Origin: Anisodus tanguticus
Lineage: Eukaryota; Streptophyta; Magnoliopsida; Solanales; Solanaceae
Length of the DNA: 64,000 nucleotides
Assembly: GCA_034509755.1 (NCBI GenBank)
Contig: CM067555.1
Coordinates: 20,968,142 to 21,032,141 of the forward strand
Reading direction: 5' to 3'
Shown here: piece after piece, positions 10,701 through 22,700 of the stretch
How the letters are laid out: every line of letters starts with the position of its first letter
Position numbering within the stretch: the stretch's first letter is position 1
Translations under genes and position numbers: made by a program
The notes under the pieces: model-generated
The model's input: the letters and a program-made list of their open reading frames with translations, nothing else
What the model was told of the DNA's origin: nothing
Database searches by the model: none

Positions 10701-13700
10701 ATAACAAGTAAAAATAATATAGCACAACAGCAAGATGCATGCAAACGAGACAACAAATACTAACACCCACAGAGGAAAAGAAACTAAGTGAAAACTAGCT
10801 AGATACTTCTAATAGGAAGAACCTTCGACTATCTACTAACCTTCTAGTCTAATACTCGACCTCCACACCTTTCTATCTAACCTTTCTATCTATGGTCATA
10901 TCCTCAGTGAGCTGAAGTTGTGTCATATCTTGTCTAATCACCTCCCCTCATTTCTTCTTCGGCCTACCTCTACCCCTCCTAACTCCTGTTATCACCAACC
11001 TCGCCAGTAGATCAAGCACATCAAAACTGTTTGGCACGATTACAAAAAAGACTTCCACTGGACAAGTAATTTGACTGGTGCAACAATTGCTGTTGAAATA
11101 CAAGGTGCAATTATGTTTAAGATGTTAAACAAAAACAAAAAGTCACGGCAATGTATGATGCTTTCCCTTTCCTTTGTTCAACTACATCAATATGGCACTT
11201 GAAGCATTATGCTATTGACTTGGAACTTTTTTTTGATAGGTAGTGACTTGGAACTACCTAAAACAATCATATAAAATCAGAATTGCTCGTGTCTAGGCCC
11301 CCTGGGGCGCCACCATCAATCATAGCTCAACATATGTTTGCGAAGCATAGCGTACTTACACATACAAGCACATTAAATCTTATAATGATTCAACAGATGA
11401 AATGATGCAATATGAAAGGAAGAAGTAATAGTAAAATCTACAGCTAAGGAAGAAGAAGAAAATACTAAATTAGGTTTATTCTCATTGATGAATTTTGCGC
11501 TCCAAAGGAGCATATATATGCTTACAACTAATAATAGGACAAAAGACAATAAGACAAAAGATAATAACTAACTTTGGGACCACTCTAGCTAGATTACAAG
11601 TAGAGGGTCTAAATAGAAAGTTTTAAATACTAAAAGGGACTCATCTCTATATTGGGATTAAACTGTAGATTATATAACCTTATTCTATTCGTATCATTCC
11701 TTCCCCCTTAAAATCTTCCTTGACCTCAAGGAAGGAATGTTGGGAATCTGATCATCAGGGCCTTGTGATCTTCCCAAGTAGCTTGTTCAGGAAGCAGTTG
11801 ATCCTATTGCACCAAGACCTGAGTGATAGCTTTGTTTCCTCTTTGAATCATCCTTCTATCCAAGATTCTAGAGGGTTGAGGACAGTAGGGGCTGGATAAT
11901 TGTAGAACAGGTGGATGGGAGATTGTTGTAGGCAATTGCTGGCAAGGTTTCAATTGGGACACATGAAAAGTAGGGTGCAACTGCAGGTGATGAGGCAAGG
12001 ACAGTTTGTAAGCAGGCGATCAGGCAAGGACAATTTGTAAGCCACATTTTCCACCTTCTTTAAAACTTGATAAGGCCCATTGTATTTAGCTGATAGCTTG
12101 GTGAAATTTCCTCCAGATAGTGTCACTTGTCTGTATGACTGGATTTTCAAATACACCCAATTCCCCTCCTCAAATTGCCTATCTGATCTGTGTTTGTTTG
12201 CTTGTTCAACCATCCTCTGCTGACCCCTTTTAGGTGATATTGTAGCAACTGTAGCCTAAACTCCCTAGTTACTAGACTCCTGTCAACTTCTTCCATACCA
12301 GATTCTCCAGCTATATAGGGCAAGTGTAAGGGGGAGGTTGTCCATATAGTGCTTCATAAGGGGTGGTCTGAATGGAAGAGTGAAATGAAACATTGTACCA
12401 CCACTCAACAATTGCAAGGTAAGAAGTCCAGTCCTTCTGAGAGTCAGAACAGAAGCACCTCAAGTGTGTTTCCAAGCACCTGTTGACAACTTCTGTTTGC
12501 CCATCTGTTTGAGGATGGTAAGCAGTTGACGTGTTGAGTGTGACCTCTAGCATAGAGAACAGGTCTTGCCAAACCTTGCTTGTGAATACAGGGTCTCTAT
12601 CACTAATTCTACTTTCAGGCATCCATGAAGCTTATAGATGTGTTCCATGAAAAGCTTGGCAATTTCATTTGATGAGTAAGGATGAGCTAAACTCACAAAA
12701 TAAGAGTACTTGGTGAGCCTGTCCACCACTACCCAAATGACAGATTTCCCAACTTAGGTAGTCCATCTATGAAATTCATGCTTATGCTCTCTCATGCTGC
12801 TTTTGGTATTTCTAAGGGCTGGATTAATCCTGGGTAGGCAGAGTTGTCATGTTTATGCCTTTGACATATGTCACAGGCCTTGACATAGTTGTGCACTTCA
12901 TCCTTCAATCCTTTCCAATAGAACAGGGCAGCCAGTTTGCTATAAGTATGATCAATTCCACAATGTCCACCTACTGTTGAGTCATGCCACGTATGAGTTC
13001 CCTTCTCAACTGAGGTACTGGACCAACCACCAGTTTAACATGCTTCCTTAACTGCCCATGTATAAGGGTGTACCCTTTTTCTTCACAATTTCCTGCCTCT
13101 AATGCCTCAATCAGCTTCATTAGTGCAGGATCTTGTTGGCAACTCTGTATAATTAGGTCCAATAGGTCAGTCTTGATGGTGGATAATGTCATGGCAGCCA
13201 ACTCTGATGAGGGTAATCTAGACAAGGCATCAGCTGCTATTTTTTCTTTCCCCTTCATACTCAATGCTGAAGTCATACTGCATGAGTTTAGTGATCTATT
13301 TTAGCTGAGTTCCAGTATGTAATTTCTGCTCCAATAGAAATTTAAGGGCCCTTTGGTCTGTCTTTACAATGAATGCCCTGCCAGTCACATATTGTGACCA
13401 TTTAGTTACAGCCATCACCAATGCTAATAACTCCTTGTCATACACAGATAAGGATTGGTGCTTGATTGACAACCCTTTACTGAGGAAAGCTATGGGTTGA
13501 CCTTTGTGCATCAAGACTGCCCCAATGCCAATGTTACAAGCATCAGTTTCAACTATAAATTGCAAGTTGAAATCTGGTAGAACCAATACAGGGGTTGTAG
13601 TCAGTGTTTCATTCAACTTGTTGAATGCCTCCTCAGTTCTTTCATTCCATCCAAAGTTGTCCTTGAGTAATTCAGTGAGGGCCTTGCTGATCACTCCATA

Positions 13701-16700
13701 CCTATGTATGAACCTCCTGTAATAGCCAGCTAGGCCTCGAGTTGTTTTAAAGAGGTTGGACTGGGCCAATTCTGGACAGCCTCTATCTTCTTTGGGTATG
13801 TGGTCACTCCCTCTGCTGATATATAATGCCCCAGATACTCCACTCTTGCTGCAGCAAATACACATCTACTCCTTTTTGCCGGTAACTGATTCTGACCAAT
13901 AGCTCAAAAGTAATCCTGAGGTGAATCACATGCTCTTCTAGTGACTTACTATAGACTAGGATGTCATCAAAGAAGACTAAGATAAACTTCCTAAGGTGAT
14001 TCTGGAAGATGTGGTTCATGAGGCTTTGAAAGCTGGATGGGGCATTGGTTAAACCAAAAGGCATAACCAAGTGCTCATAATGTCCAGTGTGTGTTTTGAA
14101 TGCAGTTTTAGGTATATCAAAAGTTGACATCCTTAACTGATGATAACCAGCTCTCAAGTCTATTTTGGAGTAGACTTCTGAACCCCTAACTCATCCAATA
14201 ATTCCTCTATGATTGGAACTGGAAATTTATCAGTCTTACTTCCATAAACTCTTGAACAAAAAAGAAGATAGAGACATTGTGTTGGGAGATCTGGAGCACC
14301 CTGTACAGGTTTCCTAAGATGAAAAGATTGTCTTCTAATTGGCCTGAATTGGTTAGTGAGTTGGAGAGCTACATCCCCAGGCTACATTATAGAAGAGTAT
14401 GTTGGGAATTCGACGTTGTTTTTTTACCGGAAGGCCGAGAGCTAACTATTGAGACTTTTGACTATCCAGACACATACTTCATGAAATGGTTCATGCATGT
14501 TTGTTGTCAGGAGCAACAAGATCAAGTTGGTAAGGATTAACGCTTCGTTTCTATTTCTATGGTCGATGATCATAGAAACCCCTTTACCATTCTGTATAAA
14601 ATTGATAGATGAATAGAGGAGTCCAGCCACAATCATTATTGATTCACTTGGGAGGAGTTCATGGCACCCCCACCAGGTAGAATAGTTGTGATATCCCTAT
14701 AAAGATCCAACTCTAAGAGGATACTAGTCATTACCAGAATTTTGGGTAGTGTGAAAACATTAAGGTTGAGGAGGTTCGGGGTGCTGTGCGTAGGATGCGC
14801 AGGGGACGAGCGACCGAGCCTGATGAAATCCCAATTGAATTTTGAAAAAGCGCAAGCAGGGTAGGTTTGGAGTGGCTGACGGAGTTGTTTAACGTCATTT
14901 TTAAGACGACAAGGATGCCCGAAGAATGGAGGTGGATTACAATGATTCCTTTGTACAATTACAAAGAACAAAAGTGATATCCAGAGTTGCAACAACTATA
15001 GGAGTATCAAGCTACTAAGCCACACTATGAAAGTTTGGGAAAAAGTCGTGGAGATGAGGGTGAGAAGAGGAGTGTCTATCTCTGAGAACCAGTTTGAATT
15101 CATGCCGGGGCGGTCGACTACAAAAGCCATCCATCTTATTAGGAGGTTGATGGAGCAGTATAGGGAGAGGAAAGAGACTTACATATGATTTTCATCGACC
15201 TCGAGAAGGTATACGACAAAGTCCCTAGGGAGGTTCTATGGAGATGTTTGGAGGTTAGAGGTGTACATGTGACATACATTAGGGCAATCAAGGATATGTA
15301 TGATGGAGCCAAGACCGGGGTACGGACAGTAGGAGAAGACTCGGAGCATTTCCTAGTGATGATGGGGCTGCACCAAGGATCAACTCTTAGCCCATTCCTA
15401 TTTGCCTTGGTGATGGATGGACTGTCGCAACAAATCCAAGGGGAGGTGCCATGGTATATGTTATTCGCAGACGACATAGTCCTGATTGATGAGATTTGCA
15501 GCGGAGTGAATGCTAAGCTAGAGGTTTGGGGACAGACTTTGGAGTCTAAAGGGTTCAGGTTGAGTAGTACCAACACAAAATACTTGGAGTGCAAGTTCAG
15601 TGACGGGAGCGACCTTGAGACAGGCGTGGAGGTAAGGCTTGGTACCCAGGTCATTCCAAAGAAAGGGAACTTCAAGTACCTCGAGCCTCGGGTCTATTAT
15701 CCAAAGGAATGGAGAGATTGATGAGGATGTCACACATCGTATTGGGTTAGGGTGAATGAAATGGAGGCTCGCATCTGGAGTATTGTGCGATAAAAACTTG
15801 CCACCAAAACTAAAGGCAAGTTCTATAAGATGGTGGTTAGACCGACCATGTTGTATGGGCGGAGTGTTGGCCGGTCAAGACTTCGCACAACAAAAAAATG
15901 AAAGTTGCGGAGATGAGGATGTTAAGATGGATATGTGAGCATACAAGGAGGGATAGAATTAGAAATAATGATATCAGGGACAAAGTGGGAGTGAGCTCGA
16001 TGGAGGATAAGACGCGAGAAGCTAGGTTGAGATGGTTCGGGCACGTGCAACGAAGAGACACAAATGCCTCAGTGCGGAGGTGTGAAAGGTTGGCTATGGA
16101 CGGGTACATGAGGGGTAGAGGTAGGCCGAGAAAGTATTGGGGAGAGGTGATTAGACGGGATATTGCGTAGGTGCAACTCACTGAGGACATGACCTTAGAT
16201 ATGAGGTTATAGAGGACACATATTAGGGTAGAATGATAGTAGGTAGTCCATCGTAGTCCTACCTACGCTTACAAACTGGTAGTTGTAGTATTATTATTGT
16301 AGGCTCGCTTAGCCTATCATATTGCCTTATAGTCCCTTATCGTTTGATTTATGCTGATATGTGTATTTTGTTTGTCTTATTTACTTGCATTAGCTATTGC
16401 TTCTTTTTGCTTCTTTATTTTTCAGAATGCGCTGCCATGACTTACGCACTTTGTGTGTCTTACTTTACTTGGGCTTGTGCTTTGTCTTAAGCCGAGGGTC
16501 TGTCGAAAACAACCGCTCTACCTACCAAGGTAGAGGTAAGGTCTGTGTACAGTCTACCCTTCCCAGACCCCACATTGTGGGATTTCACTGGGTATGTTGT
16601 TGTTGTGACCTTATTTAGGGCCCTATAATCAATACAAACATACCTATCTTTCTTTCCAACCAACACCACAGGAGAAGCATAAAGGCTTGAACTGTATTGG

Positions 16701-19700
16701 ATAATCCCCTAGTCCATTATTTCTTGGAACATCTTCTGAATGACATCCTTTTGGATGGGTGAGTACCTATATGGTCTTGCATTTACAGGTGCAGTACCCT
16801 CCAAAATAGGAATATGGTGATCAAACACTCCCTGAGGGAGTTTAGTTGGCTCACCAAAGATTCCTTCATAATCCCTTAGCAACTTCTTAATCTCTACTGG
16901 TTCTTCCTCACTATCAATTCTTCCCTGTGTTTGATCAACTTCAACATCTCTCACCTTGATCATAAAGAACTCAACATGATCCATTGTGATCTTGTTTAGG
17001 GACTTCGCATCTACAGTCTTGAAGTTGGGTTGGATCCCTTGCAATGTCAGCATTTGTTCTTTGTATTCAAACTCCATGATCAGCTTCCTAAGTTGAATTT
17101 GATGTCATTCAAGGGACAAAGCCACTGAATGCCTAACACCATGTCACTCTTTCCCAGAGAAAGATAAAAAAATCATCCTGGAAAACAGCTCTTTGCATAA
17201 GCCAAGTAAACCCCTTGCACATCTTTCTAGTGGGGATACCTCTACCATATGCAACTCACACCAACTATGACTTGATCCCATGTATCTCACATCCCCCCTC
17301 AACCTCAAGGTTGTTTCTTCATCAATGAAGTTATGGGTAGAACCACAATCAATGAAGATATCAATGGGGTTTTGTTCACTGAACACTTAAGTCTTAGAGT
17401 TCTATAACCAGAAGTACCATTCAAAGCTTGAAAAGAGATGACACAATTCTCTAGGGTTTCAATTTCTCCAGGTTCCTCCAGTACCACTTCTAATTCCTCT
17501 TCATTACATTCTCCTGGTATCTCTCCTTCCTCAATCTCCATAGCATACAATTTCCTTTTGGCTTTACATTTGTGACCAGGCACAAAATTTTCATCACAGA
17601 AGAAACACAACCTCATGGCTCTCTTTCCATCCATCTCAGTTGGGGTGAATATTCTCCTTTTGGAAGGGTCCATTTTAGTAGTGGTTTGCTTCCTAAATGC
17701 ACCAGTATTCCCCCTTTGTGATATATTGGAACTCAGACTAGAAGTTCCTTTATATTGGGATGGAACTGGTCCTGGGCTGGCTCTCTTGATAGCCTTGCTT
17801 TGAGTAGCAAAATTAGACTCCTACAGCCTGGCTAAATAATAGGCTTAGGGAAAATTACATGGATTCCCCATTCTCACAGCATCACCGATCTCAGGCTTAT
17901 GGTTGTGCAAGAAAATACTGATGGCATGCTCAACAGACAAGTTGAGCCTTGTTAATACACTATCAAAGGCTGCTTGAACAGTGCTAGTATGTTTGATCTT
18001 CACAAGATCAGTCATGGGATCACTATACTCGGCCCCAAATCTATCTGCTAGTGTACTAAAATATTCCTCCCATGTGGGCGGGGGAAAATGTGACCTGCTC
18101 TTCATGTATCCTTGGTGCCATTGCAATGCATCTCCATCAAAGTGTATAGCTACAAGCCTTAACCTCTATTGAATGGAGATGTCCTCCACAGAAAAGAATT
18201 GTTCAGCTATAACAATATTCTCAAGTCTTCTCCATTAAACCTTGGGAACTCAATCTTTGTATATTTGGTAAAGGCTGGTATGGGTAAGGTATTGTTCTGA
18301 GAGTGTACATTTTGGTAGTTGGTTGGGTTTTGGTTGGTATGCATATAAGGTGTTTGATGGTATAAAGGGGAGGACACTATAAGTGAAGTATTGGTTACCT
18401 TGGGGTTGAGAGCTATATTGATGAGGCAACCCATAAGGTACTGCTCCATATGGTTGAAAAGGTGCAGGTTGGAATGGAAAACTGTGGGGGGTTTGAGGGT
18501 TTTGAAATTGGGGGTTTGTAAATTGGTTCATGGCAGCAGGGTTATTTTGGTACTAGGGTATGTAGGGTTGAGACGAAGGAATATTTTGTTACTGGGGTAT
18601 AAATGAAAATGTATTTTGGTACTGGGGTATGGGGGGTTGAGTCGTAGAGGTTAGAAATGGATAACTCTTCTATGAAGCAGTCGAAACCCCTTGTAGTTGT
18701 GGTAGTAGCGACTGTCTTACTTGATTTTGAGAGCTAATCATCATGTTGGTATGGATTTGAGATTGAGAATTGCTAATACCTGTATTCAAGGGTGTGCTGG
18801 GAATTGGAGGAACCATGAATGATTCTCCAATGATTAAGGGTGGGTTTGATGGTGAGTACAACTCTCCTTCACTGATAGCTAGTTCCTTATCTCTTTCCAG
18901 CCTCCTTCCATTAGAGATAGCATCGCGAAGCTCCCTCAAAGCTTGTTCCTGATGTCTGCGATTTTGTTCTTGCTTCTCTTTGAGTCTCTCATGATTGCTG
19001 GAGAAGCTCGCCATGTTCTCTGCCATTTTTTGTAGCAAAGCCATCATCTCAGTCGAGTTTGTAGCCATGAAATCCCACAAAGCCAAAAGCTTGCTCTGAT
19101 ACCACTGATGCAATATGAAAGGAAAAAGATGTAATAGTAAAATCTACAGCTAAGGAAGAAGAAAATACAAAATTAGGTTAATTCTCATTGATGAATTCTG
19201 AAGGAGCATATATATGCTTACAACTAATAATAGGACAAAAGACAATAAGACAAAAGATAATAACTTTGCTACCACTCTAGCTAGATTACAAGTAGAGGAC
19301 CTAAATAGAAAGTTTTAAATACTAAAAGGGACTCATCTCTATATTGGGACTAAACTGTAGATTGTATAAACTTATTCTATTCGTATCATGAAAGTAAATG
19401 ATAAATTCATAAACAACAATCTATATCAGAAAACACAAGATAATTGCTTAATAAAGACCATGAAAATCAGTAGGAAATAAAATTAAACTCAAACATTTAA
19501 CATACTACCAGATTAGAGAATTTTTGTAACTTTCATTTTATATTCAATCCTCACTATCATGTTACAAATATTTTGAAAAGAACTATCGTGAATTCTTCTT
19601 CATGTGTATACTTTTTAAACATCCCAGATTAAAACTATTTCTTTCAGCAGTAAGATATAGCAAAGCAAGCTTTACACCCAAACTGAGCGCCTCTCTGTAT

Positions 19701-22700
19701 TCCAGTTAAAGTTCTGTCAACCTTTAAGTACTGGAAAATAGGAGTGATATCATATGTGAATCAAATTTGTAACAGTAACTCAGTACAAGGTAACAAATAA
19801 CTAAGGCTGGCCAGTGGGCCGGGACGACCCGACCCCGCCCCGGTCCCGACCCGACCCCGCTCTAAAAAAAAAAAAAAATTTAACGGGGGCGGGACTCGAA
19901 CTCGGGACGGGACGATGTCTCGTCCCGCCAGACCCGAGCCCGCCCCAGGCCCGCCGGACCCGAGCCCGTCCCGACCCCGACCCCGACAATTACACCCCCT
20001 TTGCAAAAATAACCGTTGCACCAACGGCCATTTTAGATTATGGCCGTTGGCCAACGGCCATTTTAGCCCCCCCCCTCCCCCAACCCCCCCTACCCCTTAA
20101 TATTTATTTTTAACCCATAAGTTCTTATATTTACACTTTAACCCAATTTTTCAACTATAAATAACTCATTTTCTCTTCATCTTTCTCACAAATCTTCCTA
20201 CAATCTCTCTAATTTCTCAATATATCTCTCTACATTGTTTGCTAAATATTCAATTTTATTAATTCATTTGGGAATTGGGAGTGAAGTTGGCAACTAGCTT
20301 GAGGATCTTCCATCGAGCAAAGTTTCAATTTTCAACCTCTCGATTACACGTCGACGTTACGTCGGCGTTTGGTACATTCGTTCCTTCATTAAATTATTAT
20401 TGTCTGTTTATTTTATTTAGCGCACTTAATTTTATTTACTTTAATTATTTGTTAGCATATAATTAAAATGGAAGGAATTAGAGGTATGTTTAAGGGTAAG
20501 GGTAAGGGTGCTTCTTCTAGTAGAGGCAACCGGGGCAAGGGTACTTCTTCTAGTAATCTTATTCCTACACGGGATGATTTTGTTGATACTCGACATTTTC
20601 CTACAATACCATTAGATTTAGACGAGGAGTTATTTTACGGAACTCAAGAAGACTTTAATTTAGACGATGATCTAGACGATACACCCACTAATATTGATGA
20701 CAACACGCCCACTAGTGCACCTTCAATTTGAAATACCTCCTATTCCCCTAGTATGAGACGAGGTCCGGCAAAACGACCATTAAAATCGGATGCATGGACA
20801 TTTTTTGATAGGGACGTAGAGAATCAAGTAGCCATATGTAAAATTTGTAAAAATGTTTTAAAATTTAAAGCTGGAAAAGGTCACGGTGGGACGGGGGGTT
20901 TAATTAGACACGTAGTAAGTGCTCATCCGGCTAGGTATGCCCGATACCGGGCTTCAAAAGCCGGGTGCGCAAACGGCCGCTCCATCGGGACAAGGTTCAC
21001 GTACGTCTTGTCCGGACCAAGTACGGGGTCAAATTAACCCTATGACGGGGGGGAATTGTAGGCTCTAAATACAACAAACATAGAGATAGGGAAGCAATAT
21101 CAAAATTAGTTCTTTGTGGAGGGTTTGCCTTTTTCATTTCCTTCATCTCCGGTTTTATTCATTACATTAGAGATATATATAATCCTGCTTTTAACGGTTT
21201 TCCTAGGTCATTTGTTAAGAGAGATGTATTTAAATTTGCGCATGAATATCAACAATATTTACGTTTTTCATTATATCATTTTAATGGCAAAGTATCTATC
21301 ACGTACGATATAGGTCGTAGTACTAACGGCCATGATTATTTAAACTTGTAACTTGTCATTGGATAGATTATAAATGGTCTATGCAAAAACGTATTTTAGC
21401 GTATAGATATATAGATGATAGGCACACTTGGTACTTTTATTGCGAGAAAATATTTATCAAGTGTGCGATTATTACGGAATTACCGATAAAATTATGACTA
21501 TTACATTAGATAACGCTTCTAATAACAATTACGCAATTACAATGTTAAAAAATAGTTTAGCTCCATCTTTTCCGGACCATTTTCATATAAAATGCGCGTG
21601 CCATATATATATAACTTAATTGTAAAGGATGGTCTATCACTTTTTGAAGACATTCTTAGTAAAATACAATTTGCTATAAACTTTATTTTTAAAAGTAATA
21701 AAGTACAACGTAGAAAAGAATATAAAAAAATTTGTCATGATTGTGGACTACCTTTTAGAAGAATTCCACAAGAAGTATCCACTAGGTGGAATTCTTTATA
21801 CGAGCAACTCCTTGTTGCTTATGACTATAAATTACCTATAACTTTATTTTTTAACTCTCATAATAAAAAGCCGGTGATATGATTTTAGATAGTGATTGGG
21901 AAAAAATTTCCGAACTTATTGTATTTTTAGAGAAATTTTTTCAAGCAACAAAAGAATTTTCCGGTATATATTATCCTACTATTTCAACTATGTTATTTTA
22001 TATAACTCTAATATTTTTATTACTTAGTGAATATATGGAAAAACCGACTTATAAAGCGACTATTAAAAAAATGTTTCTCAAAATAAAAAAATATTTTATT
22101 CCTATTCCTTCTATTTATATTATTGGTTCTGTATTAAATCCTACTATTAAAATAGACGGTACTAAATCACTAATTGAAACTATTTACGATTGTATAGAAG
22201 TACTACCACCTCCAAGTCCCAAAAATCTAAATCACCCACCACCTATTGAACAAACTAAAGAAGAAGTGTTGAATAGCGTAGAACACCCTTTGCAAAAATA
22301 TATATAGATTTTATCAACAAGAAAATGCTAGTAACGTACGGCTACCATACCATCTTCTTCATCTTCAACACAACCTCACAAAAGACATCTTGTTTCGCGG
22401 CTAGTATTGAAAGCCTCGAAATAGAATGTGCGGCCGTACCTCTACTAACCAAATTAGCGAGTTGGATATTTTTGTTTTGCGGGGTTACGTACCGTATCAA
22501 GAAGTTATCAATGAAGATGGACAAGAAGACTTGCTTTGAAAATCTTGGAGGGGAATGAGAAGACCTTTCGACACTTTCATTGATGGCTCGAGATGTTTTG
22601 AACATTCAAGCGTCATCAAGCTGCGTCGGAAAGCGCTTTTTACTGCGAGCGAGATATCAAATAGGAGACCACGAGACACTCGTTGGCGGAACGGCTTGGA

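Larger units (their letters stand above)
14231..16605 (+). mobile_element. RTE-clade LINE inserted in the chromovirus RT gene
   Basis: The 5'-truncated LINE begins at about 14231 (QSYFHKLLN, DRDIVLGDLEH) and runs through RT to a 3' UTR and a (TTG)n tail at 16595-16605. It splits the chromovirus between its ALNKVT and DKFPVP codons. An extra 438-bp stretch (14300-14737) interrupts the LINE ORF. The orientation is opposite to both the chromovirus and OCP3. I could not define a target duplication. Confidence 0.88.
11403..19388 (-). mobile_element. Ty3/gypsy chromovirus (Reina-like), split by a LINE
   Basis: LTRs at 11403-11696 (3' LTR) and 19106-19388 (5' LTR) begin TGATGCAATATG and end GTATCA, flanked by a perfect 5-bp duplication TGAAA (11398-11402, 19389-19393). 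On the minus strand the order is PBS, gag with zinc knuckle, protease, RT, RNase H, integrase and chromodomain, then a polypurine tract. Without the inserted LINE the element is about 5.6 kb. Short LTRs, this size and a chromodomain fit the Reina lineage. Every ORF has stops or frameshifts. It is in the same orientation as OCP3. Confidence 0.92.

Noticed and set aside
19761..20113. Several Pro/Arg- or Gly/Arg-rich ORFs on both strands
   Set aside because: They arise from the GC-rich hAT end arrays. The same shadows occur at 23109-23534, 29413-29820 and 32625-32991.
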